Of a DNA stretch of 64,000 nucleotides, positions 1 through 8,267 are shown piece after piece. The notes below the pieces were generated by a model. It was not told the DNA's origin. It did not search any database and saw only the letters and a list, made by a program, of their open reading frames with translations. The DNA comes from Puniceicoccaceae bacterium Marseille-Q1082 (GTDB taxonomy: Bacteria > Verrucomicrobiota > Verrucomicrobiia > Opitutales > Intestinicryptomonadaceae): positions 186,001 through 250,000 of the forward strand of contig CAJGBI010000001.1 of assembly GCA_904424815.1 (NCBI GenBank). The letters are read 5' to 3'. Position 1 is the first letter of the stretch; each line of letters starts with the position of its first letter. The position numbers and the translations under genes are program-made.

Positions 1-1279
1 GCACGCCGCATTCTTCGAGCTCGCGCGCCCACTGGATGTTGTTTTCCTCGTCGAAGCGCGCCTTGAGCTCTATGAGCACCGTCACCTGCTTGCCGTTGGC
101 GGCCGCCCTTTTTAGGGAGTTCACAACGGGCGAGCCCTTGCCCGTGCGGTAGAGGGTCATCTTTATTGCGAGCGTCTTTGGGTCGTCGGCCGCGGCGGAG
201 ACGAAGTCCTCCACCGGCGAGAAGCTGTCGTAGGGGTGGTGGAGCATTCTGTCGCGCTCGCGGATTACGGCGAATATGTCGTCGCAGTTCTTGAAGCACT
301 GGGGCGTGTACGGCTTGAAGGGCGGGAATTTGAGGTCGGGGCGCTCTATCATGTCGTAGGCGGCGGCGAGGCGCGCGAGGTTGAGCGGGCTGCCGGAAAT
401 TTTATAGACGAACGCGCCGTCGAGGTCTATCGCCGCGACGAGCTCCCTGAGGGCCGTCTCGCTGACGCAGCTTTCGATTTCGAGCCTCACCGCCGCCCCT
501 TTTCTGCGGTTGTGGAGCTCGTTTTCTATGGTCTGTAAAAGGTTTTCCGTTTCCTCCTCGTCGAAGTAGAGGTCGGAGTTTCTGGTGATCCTGAATATCG
601 CGGCGTTGCGCACCTTGTAGCCCGGAAAAAGCTCTTCGGCGAAATATTTCACGGTGTCGCTGAGGTACGCGAAGCGGTTTTCGCCCTCCTTTCCGAAGTT
701 GTCCATTTTTATAAAGCGCGGCAGAATGGGGGGGATCGGCACTATGGCGATGTCGCTCGGCGCGCGCTGACGGCGGGGTTGGCGATTTGCAGCAGCACGT
801 ACAGGCCCTTGTTGCGGGTGGGGGAGGTGGGCGGGGTCCACCGCCAGCGGCGTGAGGGCGGGGTAGATGTTGTTGTCGAAATATTCTTTCAGCCACGCCT
901 TTTCGGCGGCGGAGCACTCCTTCGGGGTCTTGAAAAAGATTTTTTCTCTCCGCAGGGCGGGCATGATTTCGGTTGCCCACACGCGGTATTCGTCGTCGCT
1001 CATGGCGGAGGTGATCTCGCTTATGCGGCGCAGCTGCTCGCGCGGGCCGAGCCCGTCGAAGCCGACCTCCGGAACGCCGGACTCGAGCTGCTGTTCGAGG
1101 CCCGCCACGCGGATTTCAAAGAACTCGTCGAGGTTGTTGCTGACTATCGAGAGAAACCTGAGCCTTTCGAGGACGGGAAACGAGGGCTCGGAGCACAGGT
1201 TTAGCACCCTTCTGTTGAAGGCGAGCCAGCTTAGCTCCCTGTTGAAGTACTTGTTTTCGCAGTGTTGGGCTGATTTCAT
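1..1279 (-). CDS. ppk: Polyphosphate kinase 1, 3' end beyond window edge
   Basis: PPK1 reversibly polymerises the gamma-phosphate of ATP into polyphosphate. About 426 N-terminal residues are visible; the phosphorylated histidine region lies outside the window. The N-terminus carries the family hallmark FNRELSWLAFNRRVL (about residues 13-27), followed by LSIVSNNLDEFFEIRVAGL, and further on YRTGKGSPVV and LIELKARFDEENN, all typical of PPK1. The chosen ATG at 1279 directly precedes the hallmark. Odd point: after VDPAH the reading changes to a nonsense stretch (about 760-825) and then recovers at APSDIAIVPIPPILPRF. The expected NKGLYVLLQIANPAV is present in the +1 frame, so two compensating indels are implied while the frame stays open (see findings). 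Downstream of metY on the same strand with about 180 bp between; probably its own transcript. Confidence 0.93.
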   Translation of the reverse strand, partial: MKSAQHCENKYFNRELSWLAFNRRVLNLCSEPSFPVLERLRFLSIVSNNLDEFFEIRVAGLEQQLESGVPEVGFDGLGPREQLRRISEITSAMSDDEYRVWATEIMPALRREKIFFKTPKECSAAEKAWLKEYFDNNIYPALTPLAVDPAHLPHPQQGPVRAAANRQPRRQRAPSDIAIVPIPPILPRFIKMDNFGKEGENRFAYLSDTVKYFAEELFPGYKVRNAAIFRITRNSDLYFDEEETENLLQTIENELHNRRKGAAVRLEIESCVSETALRELVAAIDLDGAFVYKISGSPLNLARLAAAYDMIERPDLKFPPFKPYTPQCFKNCDDIFAVIRERDRMLHHPYDSFSPVEDFVSAAADDPKTLAIKMTLYRTGKGSPVVNSLKRAAANGKQVTVLIELKARFDEENNIQWARELEECGV

Positions 1280-1459
1280 GTCGTTTTCTTTGGGTGTCTC
1301 GCGGAAAGGTATGCCCGCGCGCGGTCGGAAATTGAGACAATTTCGCGCCGCATAAGTTCAAATTCGCGACGTAGGCGGGCGTTGCGAATTTTCCGGCGGC
1401 CGCGCGCGCCGCGCATTTTCGGGATACCGCGCGCGCGTTAGGAATGCGTGCGGAAAGCG

Positions 1460-2737
1460 TCAGATTTTCGCGAGAGCCTGCTCGAAGTCGGCGATTATGT
1501 CGTCTATGTGTTCCAGGCCGACGGATACCCTTATGAGCTCGGGGAGGATTCCCGTCGCCCGCTGCTCCTCGTCGGAGAGCTGCCTGTGGGTCGTGCTCGC
1601 GGGGTGCAGGACGCCCGTGCGCGCGTCGGCGACGTGGATTACGAGGGCGGCGAGCTCGAGCGAGTTGAGCAGCTTTTCCGCGGCCTTCCGCCCGCCTTTC
1701 GGGCCGAAAGTCATAACGCCCCCGCAGGCTTTCAGGTATTTTTTGGCGAGCTCCGCTTCGGAAGAGCCCGGCAGCCCGGGGTATTCGACCCATTCGACTT
1801 TCGGGTGCGATGCCAGGTATTCGGCGAGCTTCATGCCGTTTTCGCTGTGCTTTTGCATTCTGAGCGGCAGCGTTTCGAGATTCATGTTCGTCAGCCACGC
1901 GTTCATTGGCGAAATCATCATTCCGAAGTCGCGCATGACGTGCGCGCGCGCCTTCGCTGTGAAGGCGAGATTCCCGAACGCCTTTGTGTAGACGAGCCCG
2001 TGGTAGCTTTCGTCGGGGGTCGCGAGCCCCGGGAATTTGCCGGAGGCTTCGTAGTCGAAGTCGCCCTTGTCAACCACTATTCCGCCGAGGCTGCACGCGT
2101 GCCCGTCGGCGTATTTGGAGAGGCTGTGGGTGACGATGTTCGCGCCGTGGTCGAACGGGCGGCAGAGGCACGGCGTTGGGAAAGTGTTGTCCACCGCGAA
2201 CGGGATCCCCGCGCGGCGGGCGACGCGCGCGAACTTTTCAAAATCGAGAACTTTTACGCTCGGGTTGGACAGGCTTTCCCCGAAAATCAGCTTGGTATTG
2301 GGGCGCACCGCCGCGAAAATTTCATCTTCGGGGGCGTTCTGGTCTACGAAAGTCGTCTCGACCCCGAATTTTTTAAAAGAGTGCGCGAGCAGGTTGGAGG
2401 TTCCGCCGTAGAGGGTTCCCGCGCTCACTATGTGGTCGCCCGCTTCGCACAGGTTCATCACGAGTATGGAGGTCGCGCTCTGGCCGCTCGAACACGCTAT
2501 CGCGCCCGCGCCGCCCTCGAGGGCCGCCATTTTCTTTTCGAGAACCTCCACCGTGGGGTTGGAGAGGCGCGTGTAGAAGTGCCCCGGAATTTCGAGGTCG
2601 AAGAGCCTGGCTAGCTCTTCGGCGGTGTCGTACTTGAACGTCGTGCTCTGGGCGATGGGCGCCACGCGCGGCTCGCCGTTTTTGGGCTCCCAGCCCGCCT
2701 GCACGGCGAGCGTTTCTATGTGCGGATTCTTTTTCAT
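1460..2737 (-). CDS. metY: O-acetylhomoserine sulfhydrylase / Cys-Met metabolism PLP enzyme
   Basis: A 425-residue PLP enzyme of the Cys/Met metabolism family. It most likely joins O-acetylhomoserine with sulfide (or methanethiol) to give homocysteine (or methionine) in the cytoplasm. N-terminal HIETLAVQAGWEP and QSTTFKYDTAEELARLF are typical of the MetY subgroup, as is the length (about 425 against about 390 for MetB/MetC). The Schiff-base lysine sits in THSLSKYADGH and the cofactor aspartate in AVDNTFPTP. The C-terminal RVSVGLEHIDDIIADFEQAL is the usual family ending. The ATG at 2737 starts 2 bp after the rluD stop, so it is the last gene of the minus-strand run that begins with secG. Substrate preference cannot be read from sequence alone. 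Confidence 0.93.
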   Translation of the reverse strand: MKKNPHIETLAVQAGWEPKNGEPRVAPIAQSTTFKYDTAEELARLFDLEIPGHFYTRLSNPTVEVLEKKMAALEGGAGAIACSSGQSATSILVMNLCEAGDHIVSAGTLYGGTSNLLAHSFKKFGVETTFVDQNAPEDEIFAAVRPNTKLIFGESLSNPSVKVLDFEKFARVARRAGIPFAVDNTFPTPCLCRPFDHGANIVTHSLSKYADGHACSLGGIVVDKGDFDYEASGKFPGLATPDESYHGLVYTKAFGNLAFTAKARAHVMRDFGMMISPMNAWLTNMNLETLPLRMQKHSENGMKLAEYLASHPKVEWVEYPGLPGSSEAELAKKYLKACGGVMTFGPKGGRKAAEKLLNSLELAALVIHVADARTGVLHPASTTHRQLSDEEQRATGILPELIRVSVGLEHIDDIIADFEQALAKI

Positions 2738-2739
2738 TG

Positions 2740-3693
2740 CTATCCTTCAAAACCGTATGTTTCCCGCAGGGTTTGGGCAAGCTTTTTGAAGTCGTCCGGC
2801 GGCGGGGCGGTCACGTCGATTACCTCCCCCTTTCGGACGGGGTGGGGCAGGCGCAGCCGGCGGGAGTGCAGCATCACGCGCGCGGGCGGCTCGATCTCCC
2901 GAAATTTGTTCTTCTGGAATTTGTAGGCGTAGTCGCCCATTATGGGGAAGCCGAGATCCGACATGTGGACGCGTATCTGGTGGGTTCTGCCCGTGAATAT
3001 CTTGCACCGCACGAGGGCGGCCTTTGCGCCGAATTTTTCCTCTATGAACCATTCGGTGTGCGCGTCGCGCCCGAGGGGGGCGTCGCACACGCACATTTTT
3101 GTGCGGAAGGCGGGGTGGCGGCCGATGTTCTTTTTTATGCAACCGCTGCGGACTGTCGGAACTCCGGCGATTAGCGCGGCGTACTCCTTGTCGACTTCGC
3201 GCGCCGAAAACAGCTCCACGAGGGCGTAGTACGCCCTGTCGGTTTTGGCGAGCACCATCGCGCCGGAAGTTTCCTTGTCGAGGCGGTGGACTATGCCCGG
3301 GCGCATTGCGCCCCCCGCGAGGCTCAGCGGGCAGTGCGAGAGCATCGCGTGCACGAGGGTGTCGGGGCCCGTCCCGCTGCCCGGATGGACGGTCATTCCC
3401 GCGGGCTTGTTGACGGCTGCGACGTCGTCGTCCTCGTAGAGTATTTCAACCGGTATGTCGGCGGGCTCCACGCGGTCGGGCGGGGGCTCGGGGAGCCCGA
3501 CTTCGAGCGCGTCCCCCGCGCGCAAAAGCAGCTTTTTTTCGACGGGTTTTCCGCCCATCATGACCTTGCCCTCCGAAAAGCTCACAAGCAGCCGCGAGCG
3601 CGAAATTCTGCCCGACAGGAACGCGGCGAGCGCCTTGTCGGCGCGCATGGGCTCCGACCCGTCGGGATGGACGTATGTGAGGCGCTCCGGCAT
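2740..3693 (-). CDS. rluD: RluD-family 23S rRNA pseudouridine synthase
   Basis: A 317-residue RluA/RluD-type pseudouridine synthase that isomerises uridines in large-subunit rRNA. An N-terminal S4 RNA-binding domain (about residues 15-75, RADKALAAFLSGRISRSR...) is followed by the catalytic domain with the signature GIVHRLDKETSG, which holds the catalytic aspartate, and by FTGRTHQIRVH, another diagnostic block. Length and domain order match RluD. The gene lies 10 bp after the aminopeptidase stop and 2 bp before metY, so it is probably co-transcribed. RluC or RluA specificity cannot be excluded; the S4 domain argues against RluA. Confidence 0.93.
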   Translation of the reverse strand: MPERLTYVHPDGSEPMRADKALAAFLSGRISRSRLLVSFSEGKVMMGGKPVEKKLLLRAGDALEVGLPEPPPDRVEPADIPVEILYEDDDVAAVNKPAGMTVHPGSGTGPDTLVHAMLSHCPLSLAGGAMRPGIVHRLDKETSGAMVLAKTDRAYYALVELFSAREVDKEYAALIAGVPTVRSGCIKKNIGRHPAFRTKMCVCDAPLGRDAHTEWFIEEKFGAKAALVRCKIFTGRTHQIRVHMSDLGFPIMGDYAYKFQKNKFREIEPPARVMLHSRRLRLPHPVRKGEVIDVTAPPPDDFKKLAQTLRETYGFEG

Positions 3694-3703
3694 TTTCAGC
3701 GCG

Positions 3704-4816
3704 TCATCCGAGCAGATACTGCGGGTTTAGCTTTTCGATTCCCTCCCCGACGAACAGCCCGTCCCTGCGGACGACTTTCCCGTCGAAGCTTATTTCGCCG
3801 CCGCCCCACTCCGGCGTCTGTATGCACACCATGTCCCAGTGTATGCGCGAGCGGTTGCCGTTGTCGGCGTTTTCGTACGCCTGGCCGGGCGTGAAGTGGA
3901 AGGAGCCCGCGATTTTCTCGTCGAAGAGTATGTCGCGCATGGGAGAGGTTATGTGCGGATTGAAGCCCATGGCAAATTCGCCTATGCGCGACGCCCCCTC
4001 GTCGCTCGAAAGTATTTTTTTGAGGGCCGCGGTTTTCGCGCCGGCCTTGGCGTCTACGATTTTGCCCTTTTCAAATGTCAGCGTTATGGAGTCGAACGAT
4101 ATTCCGTTGTACACGGTGGGCGCGTTGTACGAAACCGTCCCCTCCACGGAGTCGCGGACGGGGGCGGTGAAGATTTCGCCGTCGGGAATGTTGTACTGCC
4201 CGCCGCACGGTATGGCCGGCATTGACTTTATGGAGAAGCTCAAATCCGTCCCCGGGCCGGTTATGTGAACTTTGTCCGCCGATTCCATCAGCCTGCGGGC
4301 GGCCTCCATACCTTCCTCCATTCTGTCGTAGTCCATAGTGCAGACGCGGAAGTAGAAGTCCTCGAAAGCCTCCGAGCTCATCTGCGCCTGCTGAGCCATC
4401 GCCGGCGTCGGCCAGCGCAACACCACCCACTTGGTTTTATTAACCCTCCAGTCCACGGCGGGCTTCATCGCGGCGGCGATTTTTGCCATGTTCGCCTGGG
4501 GCACGTCGGAGTTTTCAAATATGTTGGCCGCCCCGCGTATGGCGATGTAAGCGTCCATTTTTTTGATTTTTTCAAGCGCGCATTCGGCCGCGACCGCGAG
4601 CCTTTCGGGAGTTGCGGCGAGCGCGAGGGCGCGGCTTATGCGCGGGTTCGAGATTTCGGCGTGAGGGTATGCGCCGCGCGCGGAGATTTCGGCGATGAGC
4701 GCCTCCGCCATCTCGGCGGGCGTTTCGGAGAGGTCGAGCAGCACATGTTCGCCTTGCGCGATTTTTGCGGAATGCCCGCAGAGGGTCTTTGCGAGTTTTG
4801 AGTATCTTGGGTCCAT
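3704..4816 (-). CDS. M29-family aminopeptidase (AmpS/aminopeptidase T type)
   Basis: A 370-residue metallo-aminopeptidase of the M29 (thermophilic aminopeptidase) family, cytoplasmic, releasing N-terminal amino acids from peptides. Family blocks visible: [11 protein letters not shown], the central [21 protein letters not shown] with a metal-ligand glutamate, GEFAMGFNP, and near the C-terminus SRIHWDMV, which carries ligand His and Asp. The ATG at 4816 ([10 protein letters not shown]) is preferred over a TTG seven codons upstream because family members begin with a short lead into this stretch. It sits between the LolA-like gene (59 bp gap) and rluD (10 bp gap) in the same run. Confidence 0.88.
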   Translation of the reverse strand: MDPRYSKLAKTLCGHSAKIAQGEHVLLDLSETPAEMAEALIAEISARGAYPHAEISNPRISRALALAATPERLAVAAECALEKIKKMDAYIAIRGAANIFENSDVPQANMAKIAAAMKPAVDWRVNKTKWVVLRWPTPAMAQQAQMSSEAFEDFYFRVCTMDYDRMEEGMEAARRLMESADKVHITGPGTDLSFSIKSMPAIPCGGQYNIPDGEIFTAPVRDSVEGTVSYNAPTVYNGISFDSITLTFEKGKIVDAKAGAKTAALKKILSSDEGASRIGEFAMGFNPHITSPMRDILFDEKIAGSFHFTPGQAYENADNGNRSRIHWDMVCIQTPEWGGGEISFDGKVVRRDGLFVGEGIEKLNPQYLLG

Positions 4817-4875
4817 ATTGCGAAATGCCGCCTGCAATGCTTTCGGAAGTTTTTGCGCGCGGCAAAAGGGTTTTT

Positions 4876-5727
4876 TCAGATTTTTTCCATCGCGGGCTTT
4901 TTGGGACGCGGCTCGGGAGAGTCCGCGTCAAAAAGCGAGGCGGGAATTTTCTCGGAAAAGTTAACCGACAGGAAGCGCAAAATGTCCTTGTCGCGGGTGG
5001 ATTCGTCGCGCAGTTCGGCTTCGCGCATTATCCAGCGGGAGCCGATTTTTTTCACGGAGGCGAGCTTCAGCGTCTTTGCCGGCCGCGAGCCCGCGCCCAG
5101 AACCTGCGCCTGCACGGGCGATGAAAACTCCCGCGAGAGCGCGAGCCTGACGGCGCCGACCGCCCCCTGCGCGCTTTCTGGAGGCTCGAGCCTGAAAAAA
5201 TGGACAGCCTGACCGATTCTGCCCGGGCCGTCGTATTTCGGCCTCCAAAATTTGTAGGGCATGAGCAGGTCGAAAGGCGAGTATATAAAACCGTCGACAA
5301 AGGGCTTTGCCCAGTCGGCGCGGGGAATCTCGCGCGCCTTTCCGTTTTCCACCCTGTATACGCGGGGGGAGGCGGGGTCGTTCTTGAGTATGAAGTCAGC
5401 GGCGCACGCGGGCGTTGCATCGGGGGATTTTTTTGTGAAAATTCTCACTCGCGTGGCGTCGAACCCCTCGGGAGTTTTCGAGCCGAAGATTTCGCCGAAC
5501 GCGCGGGTTTCCTCGCCGCGGCGCGGGCGGTGGGCTATGGAAAATTCCATGCAGTAGTCTCCGGCGATTCCGGAGCGCGAGAACTCCGCCCACATTTCGG
5601 CGGCCTCTTCTCCGGAGAGCGCGCGCACGGAGTTGGTGTCCGCGCCGCCGCGGGGCGCGGAGTGGGCGTTTAAAACAAAAATGAGCGCCGCGAGAGCGCC
5701 CACCATTGCCGCAAAGAGCCTGCGCAT
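4876..5727 (-). CDS. Exported outer-membrane lipoprotein-sorting-like protein
   Basis: A 283-residue protein with a clear signal peptide ([19 protein letters not shown]..., cleavage near AHSA at residues 21-24). The mature part has the texture of LolA-like, outer-membrane lipoprotein-sorting proteins of the TP_0789 type: a long antiparallel beta-rich domain with [19 protein letters not shown], a central [20 protein letters not shown] and the late [15 protein letters not shown]. The C-terminus is lysine/proline rich. The ATG at 5727 is 4 bp after the secG stop, so the two are likely translated together, which fits a cell-envelope role. The assignment is inference from pattern; no catalytic residue is expected. 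It could equally be a periplasmic lipid-binding protein of unknown ligand. Confidence 0.6.
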   Translation of the reverse strand: MRRLFAAMVGALAALIFVLNAHSAPRGGADTNSVRALSGEEAAEMWAEFSRSGIAGDYCMEFSIAHRPRRGEETRAFGEIFGSKTPEGFDATRVRIFTKKSPDATPACAADFILKNDPASPRVYRVENGKAREIPRADWAKPFVDGFIYSPFDLLMPYKFWRPKYDGPGRIGQAVHFFRLEPPESAQGAVGAVRLALSREFSSPVQAQVLGAGSRPAKTLKLASVKKIGSRWIMREAELRDESTRDKDILRFLSVNFSEKIPASLFDADSPEPRPKKPAMEKI

Positions 5728-5731
5728 ACGG

Positions 5732-6169
5732 CTATTTCTTTTCGGCGGGTTTTGCCGCGGGGGCGGGCGCGCTTTGCGCCGGCTTTGCGGCGTCCGCCTT
5801 CGGGGCGGCGGATTTTGCGTCTTCGGCTATCGCCTCGAGCGGATTGGGCTTCTTGGCGTCGCCCTTTTGCGCCTCGGGGGCGACTGCGACTATCGAGGGC
5901 ACCTTCTGGATCTGGGGTTTGTCAGATGAATAGATGTAGCCGAGGTATAGGCCCGCCGATATTGCAAAGAACAGCACGCAGAGCTTTACGGTGGTCTTTG
6001 TGAGTACATTGGTGGTCTCTCCGCCAAATACGCCCTCCGCCGCGCCTCCGCCGAGGCTGGCGCCCATTCCCGAATTTGCGTTGGGGCGCTGCATGAGGAT
6101 CACCAGCACCAGCAACAGGCACACGATGATGAGGATAAGCGTGAACAATCCTATAAGAATGGAACTCAT
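5732..6169 (-). CDS. secG: SecG protein-export subunit with long C-terminal tail
   Basis: SecG is a small membrane partner of SecYEG. The protein has two transmembrane segments (about residues 3-26 and 60-80) joined by the diagnostic cytoplasmic loop LMQRPNANSGMGASLGGGAAEGVFG. At 145 residues it is longer than a minimal SecG because of an Ala/Pro/Lys-rich tail after residue 90 (KKPNPLEAIAEDAKSAAPKA...), a low-complexity extension often seen in this protein. It leads the minus-strand run that continues into the LolA-like gene 4 bp downstream. The ATG at 6169 is directly followed by the first membrane segment. Confidence 0.9.
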   Translation of the reverse strand: MSSILIGLFTLILIIVCLLLVLVILMQRPNANSGMGASLGGGAAEGVFGGETTNVLTKTTVKLCVLFFAISAGLYLGYIYSSDKPQIQKVPSIVAVAPEAQKGDAKKPNPLEAIAEDAKSAAPKADAAKPAQSAPAPAAKPAEKK

Positions 6170-6237
6170 TTATAAAATTCTCCGATTCGATTAAAAGCGC
6201 ATAGTTTGATTGAAAATTCGGCTTTATCAACACTTTT

Positions 6238-6777
6238 TTATCGGGCGGATCCGCGCGGCAGCAGCAGCTCGAAGTCGGATACTCCCAGATATCTGCCGAA
6301 TTTGAAGCCAACCTCCCGAAAATCCGAAACCCGCCGGAAGCCGAACTTTTCGTGGAGGCGCACGCTCGGGAAGTTTTCTGAGGTTATGCAGGCTACGAGC
6401 GCGTGGGCGTTCGGGAGTTTCTCGCACCTTTCAAGAAGCCCGCCGAGCAGCTCCGAGCCCAGGCCCTGCCCGCGGAATTTTTCCGCCACGTACACCGAGG
6501 TTTCGAGTGTTCTTTCGTACGCCGAACGCTCCCTCCAAGGGTGCGCGCAGGCAAAGCCCGCGAATTCCCCGCCGATCTCGCCCGCGATGTATGGGAAACC
6601 CCTCCCGATGATTTCCGCCATGCGCGCGCGCATTTGCGCGTCGGAGAGCGGGTCGGTCTCGAACGTCGCGGTCGATTCCAGGACGCATTTGTTGTATATT
6701 GCGGCTGCCGCCGCGGCGTCCCCCAATGATGCGTCCCTTGTCATTTTTTCGGGTGAAAATCTGCGACGGTTTGACAT
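6238..6777 (-). CDS. GNAT-family N-acetyltransferase (phosphinothricin-acetyltransferase-like)
   Basis: A 179-residue acetyl-CoA-dependent N-acetyltransferase. The N-terminal RDASLGDAAAAAAIYNKCV and STATFETDPLS resemble the Pat/MnaT subgroup, which acetylates amino-acid analogues such as phosphinothricin or methionine sulfoximine. The acetyl-CoA loop is seen in VYVAEKFRGQGLGSELL (RGQGLG, about residues 107-112), followed by ACITSENFPSVRLHEKFGFRRV, the conserved beta5-alpha4 block. Two ATGs are possible: 6777, used here, and 6744 (MTRDASLG), which matches the usual family start. A -35-like TTGACA for the GH5 gene on the other strand overlaps the first ATG. Substrate unknown. Confidence 0.82.
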   Translation of the reverse strand: MSNRRRFSPEKMTRDASLGDAAAAAAIYNKCVLESTATFETDPLSDAQMRARMAEIIGRGFPYIAGEIGGEFAGFACAHPWRERSAYERTLETSVYVAEKFRGQGLGSELLGGLLERCEKLPNAHALVACITSENFPSVRLHEKFGFRRVSDFREVGFKFGRYLGVSDFELLLPRGSAR

Positions 6778-6799
6778 TTCCGCAAGCGTTTATTAGCAT
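6771..6799 (+). promoter_or_regulatory. Putative sigma-70 promoter of the GH5 gene
   Basis: TTGACA at 6771-6776 and TAGCAT at 6794-6799 are separated by 17 bp. The ATG of the GH5 gene is at 6806, only 6 bp past the -10-like box, so a transcript from here would start at or almost at the start codon (leaderless). Seen by eye only. Confidence 0.45.
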
Positions 6800-6805
6800 T
6801 GCCAT

Positions 6806-7930
6806 ATGAATACGCCGATTTTTCTGTTTAAAGTTGCCGCGGTTTTTGCCGCGGCGTGCGCTCCCGCCGCGTTTGCGGCGCAGGTTTTCGAGCCCGTCCC
6901 GGAGGTTTCCGACGGTTTTAAGGCTGAGTATTCGCCAGGCGTTGCGGACGCGCCGAAAATGCGGGGAATGAACCTCGTTTCGTGTTTCAAATACGACGAA
7001 AAGGACATAGCGGATTTGGCTTCGTGGAACGCCAATCTCATCCGCTGGCAGATAAGCCGGAACTACAAGCGCCCGGGCGAAAACCGCGACAAGGCCGACT
7101 ACGACAAATGGATCGGCGGCGAAATCGCCAAGCTCAAAAATCTCGCGGGGCTCGCGCGCAAGTACGGCATAAAAATCGTGGTGGAAATGCACACCCCGAC
7201 CGGAGGCGTCGACAAGGACAACAACATGATGATGTTTTACGAGCCCGAGTACGCCGAACATTTTGTTGAAGTGTGGAAGAGGCTCGCGCGGGCTTTTAAG
7301 GGCGAAAAGGCGATATTTGCGTACGACATTATCAACGAGCCCGTCCAGGCGCTCCCGAATCCAGAGGTTGACTATCTGAAACTCCAATATGCCGCGGCGA
7401 AAGCGATTAGGGAAATCGACCCCGACAAGCCGCTGGTGGTGGCGAGCGACGGGTGGAACAACCCGAGTTCGTTCAAGCGTCTGCGGCCGTTCCCGATGAA
7501 AGACATTTTGTATTCCGTTCACATGTACCGCCCCCACGAGTACACCCACCAGGGGATACAGTCGGGAACTACGATGGATGACATGCGCGCGGGCAGGACG
7601 GTAAAGTATCCATCGAAAAAGTTTTCCAAAGCCGACATTGCGCGCGAGCTCAAGCCCGTGACTGACTTTGAGGACAAATACGGGGCGAAGATATTTTTGG
7701 GAGAATTCGGGCTCGTCCGCTGGGCGCCGAACGGCTGGCGGTATCTGCGCGACTGCATGGAATTTTTCGAGTCGCGCGGGTGGAGCTGGGCAAACCACGC
7801 TTTCCGCGAGACGTTCGACGGATTTTCCCCCGAGCATTCCGACGACGTAAACGAGAAGGAAAAGGATTTGAACAATCCACGCCTTAAAGCGCTGCTCGAT
7901 GGATTCTCAAAAAATTCCCGCCTGCGCTGA
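6806..7930 (+). CDS. Secreted glycoside hydrolase family 5 (cellulase-like)
   Basis: A 374-residue exported (beta/alpha)8-barrel glycosidase. The signal peptide runs to about residue 25 (VFAAACAPAAFAA). GH5 features: KMRGMNLVSCF near the start of the barrel, NANLIRWQIS, KYGIKIVVEMHTPTGG, the acid/base glutamate in AYDIINEPVQ (about residue 176), YSVHMYRPHEYTHQG, and the nucleophile glutamate in FLGEFGLVRW (about residue 298), ending with SRGWSWANHAFRE. Likely retaining endo-acting hydrolysis of beta-1,4 glucans or mannans in the periplasm or outside the cell; subfamily cannot be fixed by eye. Monocistronic on the plus strand between a divergent GNAT gene and convergent valS; the shared hairpin at 8198-8216 probably ends it. 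Confidence 0.87.
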   Translation: MNTPIFLFKVAAVFAAACAPAAFAAQVFEPVPEVSDGFKAEYSPGVADAPKMRGMNLVSCFKYDEKDIADLASWNANLIRWQISRNYKRPGENRDKADYDKWIGGEIAKLKNLAGLARKYGIKIVVEMHTPTGGVDKDNNMMMFYEPEYAEHFVEVWKRLARAFKGEKAIFAYDIINEPVQALPNPEVDYLKLQYAAAKAIREIDPDKPLVVASDGWNNPSSFKRLRPFPMKDILYSVHMYRPHEYTHQGIQSGTTMDDMRAGRTVKYPSKKFSKADIARELKPVTDFEDKYGAKIFLGEFGLVRWAPNGWRYLRDCMEFFESRGWSWANHAFRETFDGFSPEHSDDVNEKEKDLNNPRLKALLDGFSKNSRLR

Positions 7931-8189
7931 GCGCGGGCGCGCGGCGGCGGGGCAAACGCGTTTGCGCACTCCGGACGGCGTGTTTGTTTGGGATTTTTGA
8001 GTTGCGGTTTTTGCGCGGAGGTGAGGGCGTTTTCTTTCCCGACCCGCGCATCCAATTTCGCGCGGTTTGCCCGTTTTTTTGATTGCGGGGGATTTTTGCC
8101 GTCCGCCGGCGGAGGGGCGCGCTTAAAAGCCCGCTTAGTTTGCCGCGCGACAGATTGCCCCGCGGCGGCGGACTTCTTCGGCATTGCGC

Positions 8190-8224
8190 AAAAAAAACGC
8201 GCCGCAGGACGGCGCGGTTTTTTT
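8190..8224. terminator. Bidirectional intrinsic terminator (GH5 / valS)
   Basis: A 7-bp perfect stem CGCGCCG / CGGCGCG (8198-8204 and 8210-8216) with a 5-nt loop, A-run on the left and T-run on the right. It sits between the convergent GH5 and valS genes. The rest of 7931-8267 holds no supported gene. Confidence 0.75.
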
Positions 8225-8267
8225 GCGGGCTTAAAAGCGGTATCCCGCGGAGGGGCGCTTTTGGAGA

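Noticed and set aside
1448-2614. Long plus-strand frame across metY
   Set aside because: Antisense shadow of a clear PLP enzyme gene; no family features.
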